Positions 43,116 to 52,399 of a DNA stretch of 64,000 bases are shown piece by piece (within the stretch, counting starts at the first letter, position 1; each line of letters starts with the position of its first letter). The DNA comes from Listeria welshimeri serovar 6b str. SLCC5334 (GTDB lineage: Bacteria > Bacillota > Bacilli > Lactobacillales > Listeriaceae): positions 2,480,001 through 2,544,000 of the forward strand of contig NC_008555.1 of the NCBI RefSeq assembly GCF_000060285.1, given 5' to 3'. A program made the position numbers and the translations under genes. The notes under the pieces were generated by a model. It searched no databases and was not told where the DNA came from. It saw nothing but the letters and a program-made list of their open reading frames with translations.

Positions 43116-43362
43116 ACACTTTCACAAATTGTGCGTACATCTATTACTAATAGTACCACAATTGGGCCCAACCATAAAAGAATAGCCCACTATTTCTGAG
43201 ATTTTTTTGATTTCAAAATCTATCTGTTTCCTAGATTGCTTCGCCAGAATTATTTTTGTCCATTTAACAGCAACCAACACCTCCGTAATCATTGAGAAAA
43301 CTAGCCAGCCCTTCGTGTGGAATTTCACAAAAACAGCCAAACAACTTCCTTTTGTACCAAAT

Positions 43363-43640
43363 AAAAAAACTTCTACCAGTGTTGGTAAAAGAATTCGATA
43401 CGATTATTCGCAAATTTCGCGACCGAAAGTTCTTTTCCCAAGAAAAAGAACGGAAAAAACAGCCGGACTCACTTATCATGAGTTGCATTTTGATATAGAG
43501 TGCCCGTATAAATTCCAATTCAGTCAACGCAAACCTAGCGTCGGCGGGATTGTAGTGAATACTGAGCGCAGTCTTCTATCCCTATGCGAAAAACAAGCTA
43601 TTTTTTGGGCTCTTATATTAATAACATTGACCATCTTATC
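43363..43640 (-). ncRNA. Candidate structured small RNA between mnaA and the atp operon
   Basis: No convincing protein is encoded. On the minus strand a series of hairpins is visible: GGGAT...ATCCC, GACGC/GCGTT, ACTCA-TGATAAG-TGAGT, GTTCTTTT-N7-AAAAGAAC, TTTCG-GTCG-CGAAA. They end in CTTTTACCA-ACAC-TGGTAGAAG followed by seven T (43363-43391). A possible extended -10 (TGATAAGAT) lies at 43633-43641, after the mnaA terminator. Together this looks like an independent RNA of about 260 bases. I do not recognise it; it could also be the leader of the atp operon with an attenuator. Confidence 0.45.
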
Positions 43641-43711
43641 ACATGTAACATAAAAGAACTAGTGAAAATCGAGCGTGTAACATATCTGTAACAATAAGGC
43701 GCTTTCATTAT

Positions 43712-43750
43712 AAAAAAAGAAGGAAACTAGACAATAAAGCCTAGTTTCCT
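43712..43750 (-). terminator. Terminator after mnaA
   Basis: Perfect ten-base stem AGGAAACTAG/CTAGTTTCCT with a ten-base loop, then TTCTTTTTTT on the minus strand. Confidence 0.92.
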
Positions 43751-43758
43751 ACTGTGTT

Positions 43759-44898
43759 TTAAAGAGTAAAATCATCTGGTCGTTTTGTTCCTTCAAACTG
43801 ACTTTTAATAGCTGCTAAAATTCTACTAGCAGCGGAGCCGTCACCATAGGGATTGGCAGCTTTAGCCATTTTATCGTGATTTTCTTTATTATCGAGTAAA
43901 TTTAACGCTTCTTTTATTAAAGTTTCTTTATTGGTTCCGATTAATTTTAATGTGCCTGCTTCAATTCCTTCTGGTCGCTCCGTCGTATCACGCAGAACTA
44001 GAACAGGTACACCCATACCAGGCGCTTCTTCTTGCACGCCACCTGAATCGGTAAATACTAGATATGATTTGCGCAAGAAATTATGAAAATCAATCGCATC
44101 TAATGGTTCAATTAAATGAATCCGCTCATGCCCACCTAAAATATTCGTAGCTTTTTCTCTCACAGCTGGATTTAAGTGCATCGGATAAACAAGTTCAACA
44201 TCCTCCCGACTTTCCACGATTTCTCGAACTGCTTCGAACATCCCTTGCATTGGTTCCCCCAGATTTTCTCTACGATGGGCCGTCATAAGTATTAAACGAT
44301 TATCACCAAGGTTCTCTAAGATAGGATGATGGTAATCTTTTTGAACAGTCGTTTTAAGTGCATCAATCGCAGTATTCCCAGTCACAAAAATAGTTGCTGG
44401 GTCTTTCCCTTCAGCCAGTAGATTCTCTTTCGCTTGTTTTGTTGGAGAAAAGTGCATATCAGCTATAACCCCTGTTAATTGCCTATTCATTTCTTCAGGG
44501 AACGGCGAGTATTTATTCCACGTTCTAAGTCCCGCTTCGACATGTCCGAGCATTTTTTGCTGATAAAAAGTTGCTAGCCCCGCGGCAAAACTAGTGGTGG
44601 TGTCACCGTGGACTAAAACGATATCCGGGTTTTCTGCGGCAATAACTTCATTAATTCCATTCATTACACGTGACGTTATATCGGCTAAGGTTTGACCTTT
44701 TTTCATAATATTCAAGTCAATATCAGGTTTTATATCAAAAATTTCTAAAACTTGATCCAACATTTCGCGGTGTTGTGCTGTAATAACCACCGTGGATTCA
44801 AATGTCTCTGGTTCTCTTTCTAATGCCAAAACAAGCGGTGCCATCTTTATCGCTTCTGGTCTTGTTCCAAAGATACTCATTACTTTGATTTTAGCCAA
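43759..44898 (-). CDS. mnaA: UDP-N-acetylglucosamine 2-epimerase
   Basis: Interconverts UDP-GlcNAc and UDP-ManNAc, supplying TagA. 379 residues: GTRPEAIKMAPL start, VHGDTTTS, HVEAGLRTWNKYSPFPEE, TAHRRENLGE and DSGGVQEEAP, all family motifs. The start codon is TTG (44896-44898) behind a strong AAGGAGG. The upp-mnaA gap contains a folded leader (44915-45005). Confidence 0.95.
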   Translation of the reverse strand: MAKIKVMSIFGTRPEAIKMAPLVLALEREPETFESTVVITAQHREMLDQVLEIFDIKPDIDLNIMKKGQTLADITSRVMNGINEVIAAENPDIVLVHGDTTTSFAAGLATFYQQKMLGHVEAGLRTWNKYSPFPEEMNRQLTGVIADMHFSPTKQAKENLLAEGKDPATIFVTGNTAIDALKTTVQKDYHHPILENLGDNRLILMTAHRRENLGEPMQGMFEAVREIVESREDVELVYPMHLNPAVREKATNILGGHERIHLIEPLDAIDFHNFLRKSYLVFTDSGGVQEEAPGMGVPVLVLRDTTERPEGIEAGTLKLIGTNKETLIKEALNLLDNKENHDKMAKAANPYGDGSAASRILAAIKSQFEGTKRPDDFTL

Positions 44899-44914
44899 TT
44901 TCGATCCTCCTTAT

Positions 44915-45005
44915 AAAAAAACTCCTCAAAAATAGCTCAACAAAAAATTTCCCAGTCTGTCAAAACAGCACTGTTTATAATTTCTTATCCCACTAAACCG
45001 AGGAG
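44915..45005 (-). promoter_or_regulatory. Folded leader between upp and mnaA
   Basis: Minus strand CTCCTC (45000-45005) can pair with GAGGAG (44922-44927), which is followed by seven T. Between them a hairpin CAGT-G-CTGT-TTTG-ACAG-ACTG (44953-44973) is followed by GGAAATTTTTT. The arrangement could terminate upp transcription or act as a regulated leader of mnaA. Confidence 0.45.
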
Positions 45006-45013
45006 ATTGTTAA

Positions 45014-45643
45014 TTATTTAGTTCCGAATAATCTATCGCCAGCATCTCCTAAGCCTGGACGGATATAACCATTTTCGTCTAGCTTCTCGTCTAAGCCAGC
45101 TACATAGATTTCTACGTCTGGGTGTGCGTCTTGAAGTGCTTTAACGCCTTCAGGAGCTGCTACTAAACACATGAATTTCATATTGCGAGCGCCGCGTTTT
45201 TTCAAGCAATCGATAGCCATAATTGCGGATCCACCAGTTGCAAGCATTGGATCTACAACGATGAAAAGACGTTCTTCCACATCAGAAGGTAGTTTTACAA
45301 AATATTCTACTGGTTCAAGTGTATCATGGTCACGATAAAGACCTACATGTCCTACTTTAGCAGCAGGGATAAGTTTTAAAATACCATCTTGCATACCAAG
45401 ACCAGCTCTTAAAATAGGGACAATCCCTAATTTTTTACCAGTAAGTGTTTTAGCAGTTGTTGTTTGTAGTGGTGTTTCTACTTGAATGTCTTCGAGTTCC
45501 ATATCACGTGTAATTTCGTACGCCATTAATGTAGCGACTTCATCTACAAGTTCGCGGAATGCTTTTGTTCCCGTATTTTTATCTCGAATGATTGTTAATT
45601 TGTGTTGTACTAGGGGGTGATTAATTACGTGTACATTTGCCAT
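45014..45643 (-). CDS. upp: Uracil phosphoribosyltransferase
   Basis: Salvages uracil to UMP using PRPP, 209 residues. PRPP site [14 protein letters not shown] and uracil site [18 protein letters not shown] at the C-terminus. GGAGCGAA precedes the ATG; a promoter lies at 45685-45712. Confidence 0.97.
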
Positions 45644-45684
45644 CGATTAGTTCGCTCCTTTGATATTGAAAATTTCCTTCTCTT

Positions 45685-45712
45685 ATTGTATCAGAACAAG
45701 ACACAAGTGCAA
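45685..45712 (-). promoter_or_regulatory. Candidate upp promoter
   Basis: Minus strand TTGCAC (45707-45712), 16 bases, TACAAT (45685-45690), about 40 bases before upp. Confidence 0.55.
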
Positions 45713-45732
45713 GGATTAATTTACTCTACATG

Positions 45733-45769
45733 AAAAAAACCGGTTTTCTCTATATTTAGAAAAAACCGG
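45733..45769 (-). terminator. Terminator after glyA
   Basis: Stem CCGGTTTTTTC/GAGAAAACCGG, eight-base loop, seven T on the minus strand. Confidence 0.92.
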
Positions 45770-45779
45770 ATCACTTATT

Positions 45780-47021
45780 TTATAAACTTGGATAAAGTGG
45801 GTACTCATTTGTTAAAGTCGCCACACGTGCTTTTACATCTGCGAGAACTTCTTCATTTTCTATGTTATGCAACACTTCTGAAATAAGTACGCCGACTTTT
45901 TCAATAGCTACTTCATCGAATCCACGAGTTGTCACTGCAGCAACACCTACACGTATACCACTTGTTACAAATGGACTTTCTGTTTCAAATGGAATAGTAT
46001 TTTTGTTTACAGTAATGCCAACTTCATCTAACACTTTCTCAACAGCTTTTCCTGTTAAGCTTAGAGGTTTTAAATCAATTAATAATAAATGATTGTCTGA
46101 TCCACCAGTTAAAACAGTCACATCATGAGCTTGTAGTGTTTCTGCTAATTTTTTAGAGTTACGAATAATTTGCTCGCAGTATGTAGTGAATTCTGGTTGT
46201 AAAGCTTCACCAAATGCTACTGCTTTCGCTGCGATAACGTGCATCAAAGGTCCACCTTGAATTCCTGGGAAAATTGATTTGTTTAATTTTTGTTCCCATT
46301 CAGCTTTTGCTAAAATCATTCCGCCACGAGGTCCACGAAGGGTTTTATGGGTTGTTGTCGTTGTGAAATCAGCATAAGGAACTGGATTTTGGTGTAAACC
46401 AGCAGCAACAAGACCAGCAATATGCGCCATATCAACCATTAAGTATGCGCCCACTTCATCAGCAATTTCACGGAACTTAGCAAAATCAATTTTACGTGGA
46501 TAAGCACTTGCACCAGCTACAATCATTTTTGGTTTATGTTTTAGAGCAGCTTCACGGACAATATCATAGTCAATTTCTTTTGTGTCTTCACGAACACCGT
46601 ATTCAACAAAATTGTATAAAACACCACTAAAATTCACTGGACTACCATGAGTTAAATGACCACCATGTGAAAGATTCATACCGAGCACTGTATCGCCTGG
46701 TTCAAGAACTGCATGATACACTGCCATGTTCGCTTGAGCGCCTGAGTGCGGTTGGACGTTCGCATATTCAGCGCCAAATAATTTTTTCGCTCGGTCACGT
46801 GCTAAATCCTCCACGATATCCACGAATTCACATCCGCCGTAGTAACGTTTTCCTGGGTAGCCTTCTGCATATTTATTCGTTAATACAGAACCCATTGCTT
46901 CCATTACTTGCTCACTAACAAAATTCTCAGATGCGATTAATTCAATATTCGCGCGTTGTCTACCAAGCTCTAACTTAATTGCATCAAAAACTTCCTTATC
47001 TTGCTTTTGTAAATAGACCAT
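45780..47021 (-). CDS. glyA: Serine hydroxymethyltransferase
   Basis: PLP enzyme converting serine and tetrahydrofolate to glycine and methylene-THF, 413 residues. PLP lysine in [14 protein letters not shown], start [19 protein letters not shown], and [14 protein letters not shown] 16-base palindrome lies about 120 bases upstream (47142-47157). Confidence 0.97.
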   Translation of the reverse strand: MVYLQKQDKEVFDAIKLELGRQRANIELIASENFVSEQVMEAMGSVLTNKYAEGYPGKRYYGGCEFVDIVEDLARDRAKKLFGAEYANVQPHSGAQANMAVYHAVLEPGDTVLGMNLSHGGHLTHGSPVNFSGVLYNFVEYGVREDTKEIDYDIVREAALKHKPKMIVAGASAYPRKIDFAKFREIADEVGAYLMVDMAHIAGLVAAGLHQNPVPYADFTTTTTHKTLRGPRGGMILAKAEWEQKLNKSIFPGIQGGPLMHVIAAKAVAFGEALQPEFTTYCEQIIRNSKKLAETLQAHDVTVLTGGSDNHLLLIDLKPLSLTGKAVEKVLDEVGITVNKNTIPFETESPFVTSGIRVGVAAVTTRGFDEVAIEKVGVLISEVLHNIENEEVLADVKARVATLTNEYPLYPSL

Positions 47022-47121
47022 CTGTGGACCCCATCCTTTTCTGATAAATTTTTCAAGTGAACTGTTATGTATTATCTCTAATAATTACTTATATTTAGTA
47101 GAAAAGCAAGTATTTTGGAAT

Positions 47122-47180
47122 AAAAAAACGCAATTCCCGATAGTGAAGCGCTTCACTTATAAAAAACGTTCGGAAATTGC
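47122..47180 (-). terminator. Terminator overlapping the end of the ywlE-like gene
   Basis: Outer stem CAATTTCCG/CGGGAATTG with seven T after it on the minus strand; the inner part holds the perfect palindrome AGTGAAGCGCTTCACT (47142-47157). The 5' arm lies inside the coding end. Confidence 0.75.
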
Positions 47181-47564
47181 ACTTTTCAACTCATAGTACG
47201 TAATTTCATATTGCTCCATTGATTCACCATAAGGATCTGGAATATCTGTTTCTTCTTCAGAAATTAATTGAATTTTATCACTCGACTGCGGAAAAATGCT
47301 TTTTAAGTCTTCTTGATGATTTTTAGTCATCACATAAATCTCATTTGCCCAGTCAACATCAGCTTGCGTAATTTTTTTTGCTTTGTGTGTTGTGGGTAAA
47401 TGCATCTGCGAAAGAATCTGGCGAGAATGTTCAGATAAGCCGTCACCGTCTAAGGCTCTTGTCCCAACCGATTGAACATTTAAATCTGGGCGCAAATGTT
47501 GCAAGATTTTTTCCGCTAATGGGCTACGGCAAGTGTTTCCAGTGCAAACAAATAAAATATTCAT
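47157..47564 (-). CDS. Low-molecular-weight phosphatase, probable protein-arginine phosphatase (YwlE type)
   Basis: 135 residues. P-loop VCTGNTCRSPLAE with Cys7 and Arg13, and general acid in DIPDPYGES. Thr at position 11 rather than Ile is the residue linked to arginine-phosphate specificity in B. subtilis YwlE. That supports a role opposite McsB rather than tyrosine dephosphorylation. It overlaps the upstream gene by four bases, as ywlE follows ywlC in Bacillus. Confidence 0.87.
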   Translation of the reverse strand: MNILFVCTGNTCRSPLAEKILQHLRPDLNVQSVGTRALDGDGLSEHSRQILSQMHLPTTHKAKKITQADVDWANEIYVMTKNHQEDLKSIFPQSSDKIQLISEEETDIPDPYGESMEQYEITYYELKSAISERFL

Positions 47565-48598
47565 TCACTAATCCTCCTATTTCCAGCAGCTTTTTCTAAT
47601 CGGTTCATAATAGCTGCCCCCAGTTCGGTTTCTGGATAAACTTCGGCAAAAATAACATCTACATCAGCATGATCAAAAGCTCGTAGACCATTGTAAAGGC
47701 TAGTAGCAACCTCTTCTAAAGCCCGAGTACTTCCTGTTGTTTGAATAACTGCGTTTGTGGATAAGCTGCTCGTTAGTTCTTTTGTTGCTAAAATACCAAG
47801 TTTTTTATGCGCTGCCTCTACTTTATCAATTTCACTTTGCCAAAATTTGGCAGACCCTTCAATTAGGTACACTGGTGCTTTTGGAGCGTAATGCGTATAT
47901 TTCATACCTGGCGCTTTTGGTTGTTCTGTTTCAGTTGTGCTGTTTGTAGCTACTTTTACTGGTCCAATGACTCGTTCGATTTGCTCTTTTGTAATACCGC
48001 CAGGACGCAAAATGACTGGTGTTTCTTGCGAGCAATCTATAACCGTTGATTCTAAACCAACACCGGTTGGACCGCCGTCAATAATACCCGCAATTTTTCC
48101 ATCTAAATCTTCTATTACATGTGCGGCTGTCGTTGGACTTGGTTTTCCGGAACGATTGGCACTTGGAGCCGCCACAGGAATATTTGCTGTTTTTATTAAA
48201 TCTAGACTTACTGGATGCTCGGGCATACGTACACCAACTGTGGATAAACCGGCAGAAACATTAGCAGCTAAACTATCTTTTATTAAAGGAAGAATAAGTG
48301 TTAATGGACCTGGCCAAAATTTTTCCATTAATTGTATGGCTTTTGGTGGATAACTTTCTACAAATTGATCCATTTGTTCACGGCGCGCGATATGAACAAT
48401 CAGTGGATTATCAGAGGGACGACCTTTTGCAGTATATATTTTTTGAATAGCTGCTTGATTGGTTGCGTCTGCTCCTAGTCCGTAGACTGTTTCAGTTGGA
48501 AAAGCTACACATTCCCCTTTTTGAAGTAGTTTGGCTGCTTCCTGATAAATAGATTGATTTGATAGTTGTTTACTTATTTCCCAATGGATGGTTTCCAT
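47561..48598 (-). CDS. ywlC: Threonylcarbamoyl-AMP synthase (TsaC/Sua5, YwlC)
   Basis: Makes threonylcarbamoyl-AMP for the t6A37 modification of ANN-decoding tRNAs, 345 residues. YrdC domain (about 12-205): FPTETVYGLGADA, KGRPSDNPLIVH, VAAPSANRSGKPSPT, LESTVIDCS and RPGGIT. The C-terminal Sua5 domain (about 230-345) makes it the long form. The DnaA-box cluster starts about 110 bases upstream. Confidence 0.94.
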   Translation of the reverse strand: METIHWEISKQLSNQSIYQEAAKLLQKGECVAFPTETVYGLGADATNQAAIQKIYTAKGRPSDNPLIVHIARREQMDQFVESYPPKAIQLMEKFWPGPLTLILPLIKDSLAANVSAGLSTVGVRMPEHPVSLDLIKTANIPVAAPSANRSGKPSPTTAAHVIEDLDGKIAGIIDGGPTGVGLESTVIDCSQETPVILRPGGITKEQIERVIGPVKVATNSTTETEQPKAPGMKYTHYAPKAPVYLIEGSAKFWQSEIDKVEAAHKKLGILATKELTSSLSTNAVIQTTGSTRALEEVATSLYNGLRAFDHADVDVIFAEVYPETELGAAIMNRLEKAAGNRRISE

Positions 48599-48898
48599 GA
48601 ATTCCAGTCCCCTTTACATAACTTCTATTATATTTTAACGTTTTCCGTCTTATTTTTACAGTATTGTTTTTTAAAAAGGAAAAATAGTTATTTTTGAACA
48701 GGAGTTATCCCCAAACTGTGGATAATAACTTTGTCAATGGGGATAACTTCTTGTGAAATGTGGATAATTCGTAAAACGAAGTAAAAAAGCCATTTTCTTT
48801 ATTAAGATTTGATTAAAATATTTTTTTGCACAACATTTTATCCACAGTTTTGTGGATAACTTTCATTAAAAAAAGACGTCTCTTTGAAAGAAACGCCT
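48599..48898. other. Intergenic region between prmC and ywlC, rich in DnaA boxes
   Basis: 300 bases without a gene. It holds six of the ten DnaA-box-like sites of the cluster described separately, the prmC terminator and presumably the ywlC promoter. Confidence 0.8.
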
Positions 48899-49079
48899 CT
48901 ATACCAGTATATTAGAGCAAGTTACATACCGATCTTTTGAATTAATATCTTTGTGGATAAGAACAGTGGAATGTGGATAACTTTTTTCAAATAGTTGTTT
49001 TACACGTTCTCCTTGTGTATAACCTATTTCCACCCCTACCCAAAAAGACGTATTTAGGACATACTTTAAGTTATCCACA
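48705..49079. other. DnaA-box cluster
   Basis: Perfect TTATCCACA sites: minus strand 48717-48725, 48759-48767, 48851-48859, 48952-48960, 48972-48980; plus strand 48838-48846, 49071-49079. One TTATACACA on the minus strand (49014-49022). Two TTATCCCCA variants at 48705-48713 (plus) and 48738-48746 (minus). The last four sites lie inside the 3' part of prmC. DnaA binds TTATNCACA. B. subtilis has DnaA-box clusters outside oriC, one near ywlC as I recall. Confidence 0.85.
48867..48900 (-). terminator. Terminator after prmC
   Basis: Imperfect stem AGGCGTTTCTTT/AAAGAGACGTCT with seven T on the minus strand, directly after the prmC stop and between DnaA boxes. Confidence 0.75.
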
Positions 49080-49750
49080 AATCTTTCGTAGATAGCCATT
49101 CCATCATTTTCTGCAAATAATGCTAAAGATGGCTCGTTTTTTAAAACATAATCCGACATTGCTGCTTTTTCAGCCTCGGAAATATACGGTGGATTAGCAA
49201 TAATCATATCAAAACGTTCGCCATTATGTTTGAAAGTTTCAAGTAAATCTGTCTCTACAAAACGGATATCTGCATTTAATAAAAGAGCATTCTTTTTTGC
49301 AACGGCCAGTGCTGGACCAGATATATCTGAAGCAGTAAACGTTATATTAGGAAATGCTTTTTTTAGTGCAATGGCGATAATCCCACTTCCTGTACAAACA
49401 TCAAGCACATTCATAACTGGATGTTTTTTCAAAAAAGTCTCTGCACAAGCGACTAATTCTTCAGTTTCAGGGCGTGGAATGAGGACATCTTCCGTCACTA
49501 AAAAATCATATCCATAAAAAGGAGCTGTTTTTAAAATATATTGCACTGGTTCTCCTGCCAAATATCTATCAAAATCCGCTTGGAATTGTTCTTCGTGGTT
49601 TGGTTCGAGTTCGCGACTCATTTCCATCCAAAGTTCAGAACGCGATAGCCCCATTCTAGTTTCAAGTAAAATTTCTGCTGCATTTTGATCCAAGCCTTTT
49701 TCAAGAAGGATAGCTTCTGCATTTTTTAACAATTGACTAATTTGCGTCAT
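48899..49750 (-). CDS. prmC: Release factor glutamine methyltransferase
   Basis: Methylates the Gln of the GGQ motif in release factors 1 and 2, 283 residues. SAM-binding [14 protein letters not shown] and catalytic NPPYIS. It overlaps prfA by 14 bases, so the enzyme and one substrate are co-expressed; the other substrate (RF2) is encoded at 16454-17555. Its last 60 codons contain four DnaA boxes. Confidence 0.95.
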   Translation of the reverse strand: MTQISQLLKNAEAILLEKGLDQNAAEILLETRMGLSRSELWMEMSRELEPNHEEQFQADFDRYLAGEPVQYILKTAPFYGYDFLVTEDVLIPRPETEELVACAETFLKKHPVMNVLDVCTGSGIIAIALKKAFPNITFTASDISGPALAVAKKNALLLNADIRFVETDLLETFKHNGERFDMIIANPPYISEAEKAAMSDYVLKNEPSLALFAENDGMAIYERFVDNLKYVLNTSFWVGVEIGYTQGERVKQLFEKSYPHSTVLIHKDINSKDRYVTCSNILV

Positions 49751-50813
49751 TTAAATGCTCCAGTTTACTTGTTTGATCTTCTAAAATAAGCGCATCAATG
49801 ATTTCATCAAGTTTGCCTTCCATGATTTGATCTAGTTTTTGAATGGTTAAGCCAATGCGGTGATCGGTTACGCGGTTTTGCGGATAATTATACGTACGGA
49901 TACGTTCTGACCGGTCACCCGTTCCAACAGCTGACTTACGGTTGGCATCATATTCTTCACGGGCTTCACGTTCAAATTTATCATAAACACGAGCGCGGAG
50001 TACTTTCATCGCCTTGTCTTTATTTTTTAACTGGGAACGTTCATCTTGCATCGAAACAACTATCCCAGTTGGAATATGCGTTAAACGAACAGCAGACATC
50101 GTTGTATTGACACTTTGCCCACCAGCACCAGTTGATGCAAAAGTATCTGTTCGGATATCTTTATCATGTAGCTCGATTTCCACTTCTTCCGCTTCTGGTA
50201 AAATGGCAACCGTCGCTGTGGAAGTATGGATTCGTCCACCTGATTCCGTTTCTGGAACACGTTGAACGCGGTGTGCGCCATTTTCGTATTTCATTCGAGA
50301 AAAGGCATCGTTTCCGTTCATCATCGCAATAATTTCTTTGTAACCACCGATACCGGTTGGGTTAGCATCCATAATTTCTACTTTCCAGCCACGTGATTCC
50401 GCGTATTTGCTATACATACGGAATAAATCGCCCGCAAATAAAGCCGCTTCATCCCCACCTGCTGCTCCGCGAATTTCTAAAATAACGTTTTTGTCATCAT
50501 TAGGATCTTTTGGAACAAGCAATAATTTTAGACGCTCTTCCAGTTCTGCTTTTTCTTTTTGAAGTTCCGCGAATTCTTCTTTTGCCATTTCGCGCATTTC
50601 ATCATCTAGTTTTTCTCCTAGAAGTTCTCTAGTTTCATCAATTTGCTCATTCACATTTTTGTATTCACGGTAGGTTTCGACTGTAGCTGTAATGCCTGAT
50701 TGTTCTTTAGAAAGGTCGCGTAGTCGCTTCGGATCAGATACTACATCCGGGTCACTTAATAATTCATTTAATTCATCGTAACGGTCTTCCACCGCCTGCA
50801 ATCGATCATACAT
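49737..50813 (-). CDS. prfA: Peptide chain release factor 1 (prfA; not the virulence regulator)
   Basis: Reads UAG and UAA stops, 358 residues. GGQ motif in [17 protein letters not shown] and the PxT element in RVPETESGG. The name clashes with Listeria's virulence activator PrfA, which is an unrelated Crp-family protein. Middle gene of tdk-prfA-prmC. Confidence 0.96.
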   Translation of the reverse strand: MYDRLQAVEDRYDELNELLSDPDVVSDPKRLRDLSKEQSGITATVETYREYKNVNEQIDETRELLGEKLDDEMREMAKEEFAELQKEKAELEERLKLLLVPKDPNDDKNVILEIRGAAGGDEAALFAGDLFRMYSKYAESRGWKVEIMDANPTGIGGYKEIIAMMNGNDAFSRMKYENGAHRVQRVPETESGGRIHTSTATVAILPEAEEVEIELHDKDIRTDTFASTGAGGQSVNTTMSAVRLTHIPTGIVVSMQDERSQLKNKDKAMKVLRARVYDKFEREAREEYDANRKSAVGTGDRSERIRTYNYPQNRVTDHRIGLTIQKLDQIMEGKLDEIIDALILEDQTSKLEHLNDAN

Positions 50814-50835
50814 TGTATTACAACACCTCTTTAGC

Positions 50836-51411
50836 TTATTTTATTGGTGGATTGGCATGACATTTGCGGCACACTGGGTAATAGTGGTCATTTCCGCCAA
50901 TCATTATTTGTTCGCCTGTAAAAATAGGTTTTCCTTTGTCATCTACACGCAGAACCATCGTCGCCTTTTTAGCACAAAACCAGCAAATGGTCTTCATTTC
51001 TTCTAATTTATCTGCATATAGGAGCAAGTATTTCGAGCCTTCGAATAATTCATTTCGAAAATCGTTTTTTAGTCCATAAGCAATGACTGGAATATTTAAG
51101 TCATCTACAATTTTTGCTAATTGAAATACATGTTCTTTTTCTAGAAATTGTGATTCATCTAAGAGAACACAATTGGGTGTTGGTTTAATATTTGCTACAA
51201 TCTCAAAAATATTAGTATCGCTAAAAATTGGAGTTGCTTCACGTTTCAGTCCAATTCGACTGGAGATAAAGCCAACTTGGTCTCTATCATCAATACCCGA
51301 AGTGAAAATAACTACTGTTTTATTTTGTTCTTCATAATTATGTGCGACTTTTAGAATTTCAATGGTTTTCCCACTATTCATGGAACCATAACGGAAAAAT
51401 AACTGTGCCAT
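50836..51411 (-). CDS. tdk: Thymidine kinase
   Basis: Phosphorylates thymidine to dTMP, 191 residues, type II family. P-loop [22 protein letters not shown] and a zinc-binding cysteine set (CWFC and CRKCH). In B. subtilis tdk also neighbours prfA and prmC. Confidence 0.95.
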   Translation of the reverse strand: MAQLFFRYGSMNSGKTIEILKVAHNYEEQNKTVVIFTSGIDDRDQVGFISSRIGLKREATPIFSDTNIFEIVANIKPTPNCVLLDESQFLEKEHVFQLAKIVDDLNIPVIAYGLKNDFRNELFEGSKYLLLYADKLEEMKTICWFCAKKATMVLRVDDKGKPIFTGEQIMIGGNDHYYPVCRKCHANPPIK

Positions 51412-51496
51412 AAAACCGCTCCCTTTATCTTTATAAACTCTTTTCCTATTTTATCATAGAGCTGCCCAAATTGGGACATATAGTTTTTAGCTTCAA

Positions 51497-51528
51497 CAAA
51501 AAAGCTATGTCGCGAGTGGACATAGCTT
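51497..51528 (-). terminator. Terminator of the hom-thrC-thrB operon
   Basis: Perfect ten-base stem AAGCTATGTC/GACATAGCTT with a seven-base loop and T-run on the minus strand. Confidence 0.92.
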
Positions 51529-51532
51529 AATT

Positions 51533-52399
51533 TTAATAAAAAACTTCTGCGCCGCTTCCTTCGATATCGAGAAGAAGGACATCTGCATCTATTTCCAGTG
51601 TTTGTAGAGAAGCTTGAAGCGTATTTGCAATATTCCGAGGAGCAAAAACCAATACAGTGGGACCAGCACCACTTAAACAAGCAGCATAAGCACCTTTACT
51701 TTTGGCAACTTCGCGGATTTGTGTCAAATGAGGCACTAATTTACTGCGATATTTTTCATGCCATAAATCGCGTTCCATCATTTCTCCAGCTAGTGTCATA
51801 TCATTGCGCAAAATAGCCGCAATCATTACATTAGCAATACTGCTTGCTTGGACTGCTTCTTTGAATGGAAGTGCATCGGGTAATACCCCACGACTTTCCG
51901 AAGTAAGCAGTTCTTTTTTTGGAATAAAGGCAATCAAAGCACAGTCTGGAAAAAGATGACGCACGTAAAAATCTTCTCCGTCTAATTTTGCCCCTACAAC
52001 CCAGTTTCCAAGGACTGCAGGCGCTACATTATCAGGGTGACCTTCTATTTCGGCTGCTATGCGTACTTTTTCTTCTTTAGAGAGATTAAGTTCTGCAAGC
52101 GTATTAGCTAATTCAATTCCTGCAACAACTGCTGCTGAACTACTACCAAGTCCACGAGCTGGCGGAATATCACAGGTCATCACTAAATGATGTGGTGTTA
52201 AATTAGGCGCTAAGTGAAGCGCTGTTTCGATAATCACATTGGTTTCGTCGTGAGGAATCCCGCCACCGATATCATGTTCTATATACCATGTTTCCGCTTC
52301 CCCGCCAATATCTAAAGTGAGATACAAGGTGAGCGCCAAACCGCAAGAATCAAATCCGGGACCAAGATTGGCCGATGTTGCTGGGACACGAATACGCAT
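51533..52399 (-). CDS. thrB: Homoserine kinase
   Basis: GHMP kinase making O-phosphohomoserine, 288 residues. Start RIRVPATSANLGPGFDSCG, ATP-loop PPARGLGSSSAAVVAG and C-terminal GAYAACLSGAGPTVL. Start overlaps the thrC stop by one base (TAATG). Confidence 0.96.
   Translation of the reverse strand: MRIRVPATSANLGPGFDSCGLALTLYLTLDIGGEAETWYIEHDIGGGIPHDETNVIIETALHLAPNLTPHHLVMTCDIPPARGLGSSSAAVVAGIELANTLAELNLSKEEKVRIAAEIEGHPDNVAPAVLGNWVVGAKLDGEDFYVRHLFPDCALIAFIPKKELLTSESRGVLPDALPFKEAVQASSIANVMIAAILRNDMTLAGEMMERDLWHEKYRSKLVPHLTQIREVAKSKGAYAACLSGAGPTVLVFAPRNIANTLQASLQTLEIDADVLLLDIEGSGAEVFY

Noticed and set aside
43207-43653. 148-codon plus-strand frame and overlapping minus-strand frames before the atp operon
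   Set aside because: No ribosome site, no recognisable domain, and the stretch is full of local inverted repeats that fit RNA structure better than coding.
49737-50813. prfA as the Listeria virulence regulator
   Set aside because: The protein has the GGQ motif and release-factor length; it is RF1, unrelated to the Crp-family PrfA.
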